64,000 nt of DNA from an uncultured Collinsella sp. (lineage in GTDB: Bacteria; Actinomycetota; Coriobacteriia; Coriobacteriales; Coriobacteriaceae), in NCBI GenBank assembly GCA_902491915.1, contig CABUJL010000001.1:1-64000 (forward strand), written 5' to 3'. Numbering within the stretch: the first letter of the stretch is position 1; each line of letters begins with the position of its first letter. This document shows positions 28,550 to 35,285 of the stretch, one piece after another. Below the pieces are notes generated by a model, which saw only the letters and a list, made by a program, of their open reading frames with translations, was not told the origin of the DNA and ran no database searches. A program made the position numbers and the translations under genes.

Positions 28550-28854
28550 CTACTCGATAATCTCGATGATGCAGTTGCTCAGAACCTCGTCGGAACTGTT
28601 CACCTCTGGCAGCCTGTACGCCTCATTGTGAACGATAACGCGCGCAGCGTCACGGGTCTATGCCTGCCCATCCAGCGAATCATGTTAGCAAGCCGTTCTT
28701 CGACAATGGATGCCATCTCGGTGTCCATACTCTTGACCTGCCTGGTCTCGGCGGGCGTCAGCGTGTCCTTGAATAGCATCTCAAGCACAGCCCTCTGATG
28801 CTGATTCTGGAATCCTTCCCGCAACCATTCCTTCTGCTTACGCCCAATGGGCAC
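28550..28854 (-). pseudogene. Small gene disrupted by a frameshift
   Basis: GTG at 28854, 4 bases after the exonuclease stop. Reads KEWLREGFQNQHQRAVLEML and later EERLANMIRWMGRHRP in one frame to about 28660, then protein-like sequence continues in another frame (RDAARVIVHNEAYRLPE to NCIIEIIE, stop at 28550). Joining them needs a 1-base deletion relative to an ancestor near 28660-28667. The uninterrupted first frame stops at 28600. No function recognised. It could also be a real 84-residue product. Confidence 0.5.
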
Positions 28855-28858
28855 CCGC

Positions 28859-29593
28859 CTACCTTCCCGCCGCCTTCAGCTTCAGCAGCAGGTCGCCCAG
28901 CTCGGGGCACTTGCTAGAAAGGCGCGTCTGAGCTCGCTCGCCCATCCCCCACCGCTGGCGGACTTCCTGGGCGCGCGGGCTCACGCGGTAGTCCCCGTCC
29001 ATCACCTGCTTGAGCAGCTTGGCGGTCACGCGCGCATCGGCAAGGGCGCTGTGGGCGTGACCCGTCGACTCGTCGAACTCGATGCCAAACCACGTCGCCG
29101 CGTCACTCAAAGAGACGCACCCGTGGCTGCCCACGTCCATGATCGAGGTGTAAAACGCCTGCAGGTCGGCCCAATCCGTAGGAAATGCGGAAAGATCGAT
29201 GTGCTTTGCCTGGCACTCGGTCAAAAGCTGTCGACGGTCCGCCCCGCTCCAGCAAACTACCTGTGCGGAGTAGCGACCGATCCAATCGCTGAGCCTTTTG
29301 ATTACCATGTAGAGCGGATCGGCCATCGCAGTGTCCACGGCCGATATCCCCGTAAGCTCGCGGACGGAAAACGCAACGCCTTCGGTAAATTCCGTCTGCA
29401 CAAACTGCGAGAACTCGCCCATAACGTTGCCGTGGTAATCGAGCTTGACGGCGCCGACCTCGATAATCTCATTACGCAGCCCACGTCGCTGGCGCTGCTT
29501 TGGCACCGGCGCAAACTCAAAGTCCAGCACAATCTGGCGCGCAAAGTTCGTCGTATCGATAGCCGAGATACACGGCGTCTTTTCAGCTGACAC
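28859..29593 (-). CDS. DnaQ-like (DEDDh) 3'-5' exonuclease
   Basis: 244 residues. ExoI motif IVLDFEFAP (Asp-Glu) near residue 22, ExoII around CWSGADRRQL, and ExoIII GHAHSALADARVTAKLL (His...Asp) at about residue 185: all catalytic acids and the His of the DEDDh class. The C-terminal 40 residues are not typical. Resembles inhibitor-of-KinA/sporulation-type exonucleases rather than DNA polymerase epsilon subunits. GTG start at 29593 with AGAAAGG. Coupled to the small downstream frame, which in turn precedes the 787-residue protein. Confidence 0.8.
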   Translation of the reverse strand: MSAEKTPCISAIDTTNFARQIVLDFEFAPVPKQRQRRGLRNEIIEVGAVKLDYHGNVMGEFSQFVQTEFTEGVAFSVRELTGISAVDTAMADPLYMVIKRLSDWIGRYSAQVVCWSGADRRQLLTECQAKHIDLSAFPTDWADLQAFYTSIMDVGSHGCVSLSDAATWFGIEFDESTGHAHSALADARVTAKLLKQVMDGDYRVSPRAQEVRQRWGMGERAQTRLSSKCPELGDLLLKLKAAGR

Positions 29594-29635
29594 GGTTAGG
29601 GCCTTTCTCCGTTGCTGGCCGCTTACTACACAGGC

Positions 29636-29806
29636 GGCTACATTGCCGTAAGGATAGGCGCCCGTGCGGACATGAAAGCAGGGCGCAATACCATGCGCTA
29701 ATCACACGCCATGCAGACGGCCCCAAGAGAGTCGCCCGCTCTATTCGAATGGATGAAAAGATTTAGGCCCGGTGACTTGAATCAGCGGTCATCCCGGGCC
29801 CATCAA
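29636..29806. repeat. Duplicated element, part A of copy 1
   Basis: About 170 bases, strongly similar to 30997-31168. Conserved blocks include the start (GGCTAC-TTGC-GTAAG), CCCGTGCGGACA, CCATGCAGA-GGCCCCAAGAG, GTCGCCCGCTCTATTC and a terminal hairpin. It begins 43 bases upstream of the exonuclease start. Remaining gene-free DNA to 30055 holds the promoter region of the small peptide. Confidence 0.8.
29766..29800 (-). terminator. Hairpin in repeat copy 1
   Basis: GGCCCGGTGAC pairs with GTCATCCCGGGCC (one bulge). On the minus strand the stem is followed by TAAATCTTTT, so it should stop leftward transcripts that cross the peptide gene antisense. Confidence 0.6.
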
Positions 29807-30055
29807 TATGCAGTGTACCTACAGAGGGCTGGTTAATCAAACGGGCTTTCGGTGACGAAGACCTGCGCGTCTAGCCCCCAATCGCCCAGCGCCGTCTTCT
29901 GCCGCCCTTACGAAAGGCTGCTATTCGAGGGAATCACGTTGCTGTTATTATCGAACATATATTCGTATTTATGACCGCGCTTTGATAGAATGGCAGTTGT
30001 TGGCGGCAGTTCCATGTGCCGGGCAGCGCCCTCCATGCGACGGGAGGTGATGCCC

Positions 30056-30181
30056 ATGACCGATCTGATTGATTTCGTGAAGCTCCTGACCGCTTTGGTC
30101 TCGCTCCTCACGGCGCTTATCGGACTTTCCGAGGCACTTAAGCAGCGTACGAAGCAAAAGAAGAGGGGTCGACGCCGTTAA
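30056..30181 (+). CDS. 41-residue hydrophobic peptide, type I toxin-like
   Basis: MTDLIDFVKLLTALVSLLTA, then LIGLSEALKQRTKQKKRGRR and a final R. One hydrophobic helix (residues 6-25) followed by a strongly basic tail, the layout of small membrane toxins of type I systems (Fst/TxpA and holin-like peptides); no sequence identity to a named family is claimed. GGGAGGTGAT precedes the ATG at 30056, a near-perfect Shine-Dalgarno. A TAGAAT -10-like box lies about 70 bases upstream. A hairpin (30164-30194) overlaps the stop codon. A decayed second copy lies at about 31180. Annotation pipelines would miss it. Confidence 0.6.
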   Translation: MTDLIDFVKLLTALVSLLTALIGLSEALKQRTKQKKRGRRR

Positions 30182-30305
30182 GGCATTGACCCCTTAATCG
30201 AAGTAACGGCGCTGCCCAGCTATCCACAACTTGGGCTGCCGTCGACCTTATTCTACCCACGGACATTGAGTTTAACAAATGGTTTTTTCGGTAGCGAAGC
30301 CTCGG
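30080..30305. repeat. Duplicated element, part B of copy 1 (peptide body and 3' flank)
   Basis: Similar to 31172-31395. Shared blocks: GCTTTGGTCTCGCTC, ACGGCGCTTATCG, CTTTCCGAGGCACT, AACTTGGGCTGCCGTC and TTTTCGGTA. It carries the peptide gene and continues to the end of the SIMPL gene. Confidence 0.8.
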
Positions 30306-30331
30306 TCCCTCAGCCGCTCAGCACCTGCTTC

Positions 30332-30973
30332 CTACTCCAGCCACCATTCCATATCCACGGAGCACTCGACCTCGATAGGCTCTGGCTCCAGCACCGTCTC
30401 CTCGGAGCCTCCGGACGCCCCATCGGGAGCACACGCGGCAACACAGTATGTTCGACCATAGCCCGCCGCCCGACTGTTATACGAGATATGCTTGACGCCG
30501 CCCAGCATAGACCCCGCCGCAACGGCAAGTGCCTGCGCGTTGCCGCAAGCACGTTCAACCGCACGGGCAATCAGGGCGTCTTCCGCCGCGCGCTGATCCG
30601 CCAACTCAAATCGAATGCTCATGTCGGCATGTGACTCGCAGGTATTGAGTGCGGTCCACACAGCAGCAAAGTCAGTCGAATCGACAGGCGCGGCAACCGT
30701 ACCGTACGCATAGTAGTTGTAGCCCACAATCGTCGCCTTCTTGCGCGTCATCTGCGCATAACAAGTGTACCGACAGCATGTTAATTCGCTATCCAAACCA
30801 AAGGGCGCCAGCGCGGCGGCTACGCGGGCGCGATCGGTGTTGTAATCCTCCAGGCACGATTCCTTGGTGGTGCGGCGACCACCAAAGCCAATGCTAAAGA
30901 TCACGCGGTCGGGCATAACCTCGTCCTCTATCTCGGCGCCAACGCTCACATAACCGGTCTTATCCGTTGCCAT
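30332..30973 (-). CDS. SIMPL-domain (DUF541) protein
   Basis: 213 residues. VSVGAEIEDEVMPDRVIFSI matches the first strand of the SIMPL/DUF541 fold, with TALNTCESHADMSIRFELAD and GNAQALAVAAGSMLGGVKHI as the conserved helix and the strand after it. Family members are periplasmic or cytosolic proteins linked with oxidative stress and signalling; no signal peptide here, so cytosolic. ATG at 30973 with AAAGGA; the GTG at 30991 is less likely. Lies between the two copies of the duplicated element. Confidence 0.75.
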   Translation of the reverse strand: MATDKTGYVSVGAEIEDEVMPDRVIFSIGFGGRRTTKESCLEDYNTDRARVAAALAPFGLDSELTCCRYTCYAQMTRKKATIVGYNYYAYGTVAAPVDSTDFAAVWTALNTCESHADMSIRFELADQRAAEDALIARAVERACGNAQALAVAAGSMLGGVKHISYNSRAAGYGRTYCVAACAPDGASGGSEETVLEPEPIEVECSVDMEWWLE

Positions 30974-30996
30974 GACATCCGTCCTTTCCACGAATG

Positions 30997-31168
30997 GCTA
31001 CGTTGCGGTAAGCGTAGCCACCCGTGCGGACACAAAAATGGGATGCTGTGCCACGCGCGCCAGGCACGCGCCATGCAGATGGCCCCAAGAGAGTCGCCCG
31101 CTCTATTCAAATGGATGAAAAAGATTGAGGCCCGGTGACTTGAATCAGAGGTCATCCCGGGCCCATCA
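30997..31168. repeat. Duplicated element, part A of copy 2
   Basis: Second copy of 29636-29806. It starts with GGCTACGTTGCGGTAAGCGT, itself an inverted repeat (GGCTAC...GTAGCC). Its hairpin (31129-31163) is followed on the minus strand by TCAATCTTTTTC, a better terminator than in copy 1. Confidence 0.8.
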
Positions 31169-31171
31169 GAG

Positions 31172-31395
31172 CTCGTAGAGCTCTTGGTTGCTTTGGTCTC
31201 GCTCTTCACGGCGCTTATCGAACTTTCCGAGGCACTCAAGCAGCATTCGAAGCATAACAAGTCGCTGCCATTAAGGCACCGACCTCTTGACCAAGCAACG
31301 GCGTTTCCCAGCTCTCCAGAACTTGGGCTGCCGTCAACTTTATTCTATCCGCGAGCATCTGGTTTACCAAATGGATTTTCGGTAAAGGAAGCACG
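31172..31395. pseudogene. Decayed second copy of the toxin-like peptide with 3' flank
   Basis: Directly joined to part A, lacking the ~250 bases that in copy 1 hold the promoter, Shine-Dalgarno and start. The frame still reads ELLVALVSLFTALIELSEAL then KQHSKHNK, but the C-terminus is shifted and no stop follows at the homologous place. Without start signals it should be inactive as a peptide. Confidence 0.6.
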
Positions 31396-31412
31396 GCACG
31401 CCCGCAAAACCA

Positions 31413-31796
31413 CTACGCCCCAAGTGCCGCCATGGGGATCACCGCCACGCCGTCGTCGCGTGTGTAGGCAATGCTCCCCTTTCCAACCACGACCGCCAAA
31501 AACGCCGGCGCGGCATTCTGGGCGGCAGGATTGGAGAGCACTTTCCTCTCCAGCGCCTTGAGATTTCTCGCTCCATCGTCTGCTTTCGCATCACTCAGCT
31601 TGACCTCGATGGCTCCCATCCGCACAGGTCCTCGGTCAGCTTGAGCCTGTTGAAGAGATCCAGGTGCGCAGCGATGGTCCTCTCGTCGGGGCCCGTCTCA
31701 CCGTACGAGGCGTCCTTTATGAGCGTCTTGTACGTGACAGCCTGGCTCTCGTTCATGGCAAGAGCTCGCAAAAGGCCGTGTGCAAGCTCGGGCGAT
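31413..31796 (-). pseudogene. C-terminal remnant of an AAA ATPase (DUF4143 family)
   Basis: Two fragments in different frames. Right fragment (about 31796-31620): PELAHGLLRALAMNESQAVT and GETGPDERTIAAHLDLFNRL, the winged-helix part of DUF4143. Left fragment (31625-31413): GAIEVKLSDAKADDGARNLK to VAVIPMAALGA, the nuclease-like C-terminal end with E-x-K. The middle and the whole ATPase core are missing. Confidence 0.7.
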
Positions 31797-31814
31797 CATG
31801 CGATATACGAAATT

Positions 31815-31883
31815 ACGCCATTCTCAATGCTGTTTTTACGCCGTTCTCAATGTAGTTTTTACGCCATTTTCATTGTAGGTTTT
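31815..31883. repeat. Three tandem 23-bp repeats
   Basis: Units 31815-31837, 31838-31860 and 31861-31883, each of form ACGCC-TT-TCA-TG--G-TTTT; a fourth unit starts (ACGC) and stops. Upstream of the decayed ATPase fragment, so possibly its old promoter/operator. Confidence 0.75.
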
Positions 31884-31939
31884 ACGCTTGGCATCCTTAG
31901 CGCGACCCATTCCGAGCAATCACATCAGAGCGCGCTTGG

Positions 31940-33331
31940 TTATCTCCGCTCGCACATCTCGGCAAACGAAATCAGCTTGGTATCTCCCCTGCTCGCCGCA
32001 GCTTCCTGACATCCTTGCGTAAAGCCACGCTTCGAGAAGATCACGTAGCTTTTATGCTGACGCCTAAAGAGCTCGCTTCGGTACACGAGCTTTTCCAGAA
32101 CATCCTCGCCTGCCGGTTCGTTACGCCATTTGCACTCCGCAAAGAGCGCCGCGCCCTCTCCGTCGTCGACAATCAAATCGATCTCTTCCTGCGTACGCGT
32201 CCGATTGTCCGTTCCCCACCAACGGCCAACTGTTGCCGGCACCACACCAAGTTCGCCCGCGCGTGCGAGTTCGTACACGTATTGTCTGCATATAAGCTCA
32301 AAGACCGTACCCATGTAATCCGATACGTGCGGCTCAATGCGCCTATACGCCATCTCGGCCATATCGTTTTGAATCAGCCCAATGTTCTGCGGCACAAACT
32401 TGTACCAGAACCTAAACATCTGGTCGCTCAGCAGATACACGGCTCGCTTATTGCTCGTCTCGTTTAGGGGCAGCTCGCGCTCGACAATCCCAAGCGACGC
32501 CAGCTTATCCACATAGCTCTTTACGTTGCTCGCAGGGATTCCCATAGAGCTCGCAATCTCTGAGATCTTCGAGCGCCCCTGGGCAATTGCTTGCACGATC
32601 GCATCATATTGCTCGGGATTGCGGCACTCTTGCAATAGCAGGTTACTCGGCTCCTCAAAGAGATAGCCCGTAGGAGTAAGAAAAAGACGTTTGATGTTGT
32701 CCTCGAGCGATACGGTAGGATCGACTTTCTCGATATATGCAGGAATGCCGCCCGTCATGCCATAGCAAACCGCAGCGTCTTCGCGACCCATGCTCTGCCA
32801 CAAGCCGAGGGTCGTCGTAAAATCCAGCGGCATGATCTTAAACTGGGCCGTACGCCTACCGTATAGCGGACTCTCGTAGCCCAGCACCTGCTCTTCCATG
32901 AACGAAAGCGACGACCCGCACAGGATAAGCATGAGCTTGGTCTCTTTGTACAAGTGATCGATCTTGTCTTGCAGCAACGAGCTGATCTCGGGATTCGATT
33001 GGGCGAGATAGGGATACTCGTCAATCACGACAATCAAACGTTCCGTGCGAGCCATGGTGGCCAACGCATCGAACGCCTCGTCAAAACTACGAAACGACAC
33101 GCCAGCAACACCAACGGAGCCCGCAAGTATCGCCTGGCTAAAGCCATGCAGGTTTGCCTCTGCATTGGTGCGACGAGCTTGAAAGTAAATAGCCTTCTTG
33201 CCTTGGATAAACTCTGTGATAAGACGCGTTTTGCCCACGCGACGGCGGCCGTAAATCACAGGCATCTCAAAGGAGCCCGTGCCATACAGTCGATTGAGCT
33301 CGGACATTTCCGCCGTTCTTCCGATAAACAT
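31940..33331 (-). CDS. Archaeal-type AAA ATPase with C-terminal DUF234 nuclease-like domain
   Basis: 463 residues. Walker A GRRRVGKT (28-35), Walker B region RLIVVIDEYPYLAQS, sensor-like LILCGSSLSFMEEQVLG, winged helix (QGRSKISEIASSMGIPASNV), and DUF234 with EEIDLIVDD...FAECKW, a PD-(D/E)xK-like triad. Family members are common in mobile and accessory regions of anaerobes and archaea; the role is unknown. ATG at 33331 with GGAAGGA upstream. Preceded by a perfect inverted repeat that overlaps a TATAAT -10. Confidence 0.82.
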   Translation of the reverse strand: MFIGRTAEMSELNRLYGTGSFEMPVIYGRRRVGKTRLITEFIQGKKAIYFQARRTNAEANLHGFSQAILAGSVGVAGVSFRSFDEAFDALATMARTERLIVVIDEYPYLAQSNPEISSLLQDKIDHLYKETKLMLILCGSSLSFMEEQVLGYESPLYGRRTAQFKIMPLDFTTTLGLWQSMGREDAAVCYGMTGGIPAYIEKVDPTVSLEDNIKRLFLTPTGYLFEEPSNLLLQECRNPEQYDAIVQAIAQGRSKISEIASSMGIPASNVKSYVDKLASLGIVERELPLNETSNKRAVYLLSDQMFRFWYKFVPQNIGLIQNDMAEMAYRRIEPHVSDYMGTVFELICRQYVYELARAGELGVVPATVGRWWGTDNRTRTQEEIDLIVDDGEGAALFAECKWRNEPAGEDVLEKLVYRSELFRRQHKSYVIFSKRGFTQGCQEAAASRGDTKLISFAEMCERR

Positions 33332-33348
33332 AGGGCCATCCTTCCTTT

Positions 33349-33400
33349 ACGTTATAGCTAGCTATATTATACCTTCCTATAATATAGCTAGCTATAACGT
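33349..33400. promoter_or_regulatory. Perfect 22-bp inverted repeat overlapping the ATPase promoter
   Basis: Arms 33349-33370 and 33379-33400 are exact reverse complements around ACCTTCCT; each arm contains TATAGCTAGCTATA, a palindrome itself. On the minus strand TATAAT (33371-33366) lies at the arm/spacer junction, 35 bases before the start codon. Best read as a dimeric operator for autoregulation. The rest of the gap to 33798 contains one dispersed palindrome unit (33457-33503) and a tandem TTTTGGTCAGC pair near 33722; no gene seen. Confidence 0.8.
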
Positions 33401-33456
33401 AATTCGACAAGCGGCGCACGCAAAAGGGTCGGTACACCACCGCACGTGGACCGTTC

Positions 33457-33503
33457 CGGAAAGCGCGTCCCGTTCCGAGCGGCAATTCCGGGTCACGGTT
33501 TCC
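33457..33503. repeat. Dispersed copy of the 48-bp palindrome
   Basis: CGGAAAGCGCGTCCCGTTCC, then an arm ending GGGTCACGGTTTCC. It matches unit 5 of the array at 34870-35165 (shared CCCGTTCCGAG and ATTCCGGG), on the other side of the AbiEi-like gene. Confidence 0.7.
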
Positions 33504-33798
33504 TCAGGTACAAGACGACGATCCGCCGCCCTTATCACATGCCTTCAAATATGCGATCCAGAAACACAAAACAGCAGATAGAATGCTCTTTTTCAAAAAG
33601 TACACGTCTCGAAACTTACCAAGACTTCATATCTAGCTACCGTTCAAGGTCGCCGATTACCGTCCGCCGATTCGGATGTAAAAATGTCGCCGAAAGAGGG
33701 TCATCTACCTGCATGGTTAGATTTTGGTCAGCTTTTGGTCAGCTGAGCGGCAAGTTCCAGCTGATACGTTTTTGCTACCCAAAAGGAGGCGGTAGCTC

Positions 33799-34797
33799 AT
33801 GACCCATTGCAATGACCAACTCATCGACCAACTGCTCACTCAAGCCGAGCAAGAGGGGCGCTGTCTGATTCCCCCGAGCGCGGCGATCCGAAAAGCGCTC
33901 CTTCGGCGCACCGGCGGCACGGTCGTCTCGCCCATTCCGGGGTTGTTTGCGCGAAAAACGCGCTGGGATGAACTCAACCGAGCGCAACGCCATTGCGAGA
34001 TTATCCGCGCCCTTGCGATCATCCATCCCGATTGGACGTTCTGCTCGTTTTCGGCAGCTTGCCTGCTGGGGCTCGAGGTCTCGTGGCGACACCTGAACGT
34101 CGTGCATGTTTGCAGCTCGACAAAGCCGTCGGCTCGTCCGGGCGCACATATTCAGCGACACCAGATTGAGCCGGCCGGAGCAATACGCAGAGCCGGCATA
34201 TCGGTAACGCCGCCCATCCAAACGGCCACAGATTGCCTGCTGCAAACTGGTTTTGCCGACGGCATGCCCATTGCCGATTCGACGATCTCAAAGCTCGGCC
34301 TTGCGCCGGAACAGCTGATGGAGGCCGTGGAGCAACGAGCGACTGCACGCAATGGTCGCGCGATTCGCACCGCCCTCACAACGCTTCGATATGCCGACGT
34401 CCGCGCCGAGAGCGGCGGGGAATCGGTCGCCCGAGCCGTCATGATCGAGACGGGCTTTGCGCCCGACTGGCTTCAATACGAGCTGACGGACCCCTTCGAT
34501 TCGGCCAAGCCCATACGAACGGACTTTGCCTGGGAGCGCCAGGCGCGGGAACTCACACTGGGCGAGCTCGACGGGCTCATCAAATATACCGACCAGACCA
34601 TGCTGGCCGGACGCACCACCGCCGAGGTGCTCGTTGCCGAACGACAGCGCGAGGCGCACCTATCGCTCTACGGTCACCCTCTGCTGCGCTTTACCATGAA
34701 CGAGGTCCGCTCGACAGGAATGCTCGCCAAAAAGCTGCAGACGGCAGGCATCCGGCAGACCGCGCTGCCGACATGTCTCAACGAGGTGGACCTGTAG
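33799..34797 (+). CDS. AbiEi/DUF559-like hypothetical protein
   Basis: 332 residues. The first half follows the plan of actinobacterial AbiEi-type antitoxin-domain proteins: RRTGGTVVSPIPGLFARKT, HPDWTFCSFSAACLLGLEVS, HLNVVHVCSS, then RRAGISVTPPIQTATDCLLQ. The second half looks like DUF559/Vsr-type: IRTDFAWERQ, LGELDGLIKYTD, LLRFTMNEV. No AbiEii partner is nearby, so a toxin-antitoxin role is unsupported. AAAAGGAGG precedes the ATG. Flanked on both sides by related palindromes. Confidence 0.6.
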   Translation: MTHCNDQLIDQLLTQAEQEGRCLIPPSAAIRKALLRRTGGTVVSPIPGLFARKTRWDELNRAQRHCEIIRALAIIHPDWTFCSFSAACLLGLEVSWRHLNVVHVCSSTKPSARPGAHIQRHQIEPAGAIRRAGISVTPPIQTATDCLLQTGFADGMPIADSTISKLGLAPEQLMEAVEQRATARNGRAIRTALTTLRYADVRAESGGESVARAVMIETGFAPDWLQYELTDPFDSAKPIRTDFAWERQARELTLGELDGLIKYTDQTMLAGRTTAEVLVAERQREAHLSLYGHPLLRFTMNEVRSTGMLAKKLQTAGIRQTALPTCLNEVDL

Positions 34798-34869
34798 GAG
34801 CTGCTAGGCCACGCATCGCCGAATCGCATCCCCCCTATCTGGGCCGCGTTTTCCCAACGGCCACGCCAA

Positions 34870-35165
34870 CGGAAAGCGCGTCCCAGCCTGGACACTCAAA
34901 ACGGGATGCGCTTTCCGGATGGCGGGCCTGGCGGAAAGCGTGTCCCGGAATCCCGTCTCAGAGCTGGACAGGCTTTCCGGTTGAGTCCTTCAGCGGAAAC
35001 CGCATCCCGGAATAAACACTCAAACTGGGATGCGCTTTCCAAACGGCCGGCCAGCGGAAAACACATCCCATTCTGAGGCACGATTCCGGGACGCAGTTTC
35101 CGCATGCGGCCCCGTTGGGAAAGTTAATCCCGTTCCGAGGCCGGATTCCGGGACGCAGCTTCCGC
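34870..35165. repeat. Array of five ~48-bp imperfect palindromes at 62-bp period
   Basis: Units start at 34870, 34932, 34994, 35055 and 35117. Each is CGGAAA-CGC-TCCC, a 15-20 base middle, then GGGA-GCG-TTTCC(G); spacers of 12-16 bases often hold CGGCCGG-like words. The stem sequence changes between units while pairing is kept. Between the AbiEi-like gene and the xanthine dehydrogenase; the gap 34798-35285 holds no gene. Not a CRISPR. Confidence 0.8.
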
Positions 35166-35184
35166 ATGCGGAGGCGCTCCAAAC

Positions 35185-35216
35185 AAAAGGCCCCGGCTCG
35201 CGATGGAGCTGGGGCC
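35185..35216 (-). terminator. Terminator of the xanthine dehydrogenase operon
   Basis: Minus strand GGCCCCAGCTC-loop-GAGCCGGGGCC followed by TTTTGTTT, 70 bases after the dehydrogenase stop. Ends the permease-to-dehydrogenase gene series. Confidence 0.8.
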
Positions 35217-35285
35217 AAAGGCGCAGCATATACAGTTGATGTTGAGCGCGAACAGCTCGTCAGCAATGACCGTCCGCGCTCTACC

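Noticed and set aside
28600..28660. Programmed frameshift in the small gene
   Set aside because: No slippery heptamer or downstream pseudoknot is apparent; a plain mutation is simpler.
29908..30157. Minus-strand ORFs opposite the toxin-like peptide
   Set aside because: Ser/Arg-rich translations with no ribosome site; shadows of the plus-strand peptide.
33799..34797. REP-associated transposase (RAYT) beside the palindromes
   Set aside because: The protein lacks the HUH His-rich motif and catalytic Tyr of RAYT enzymes and instead follows the AbiEi/DUF559 plan.
34870..35165. CRISPR array
   Set aside because: The repeated units are palindromes that vary between copies, and the intervening 12-16 bases are too short to be spacers; no cas genes nearby.
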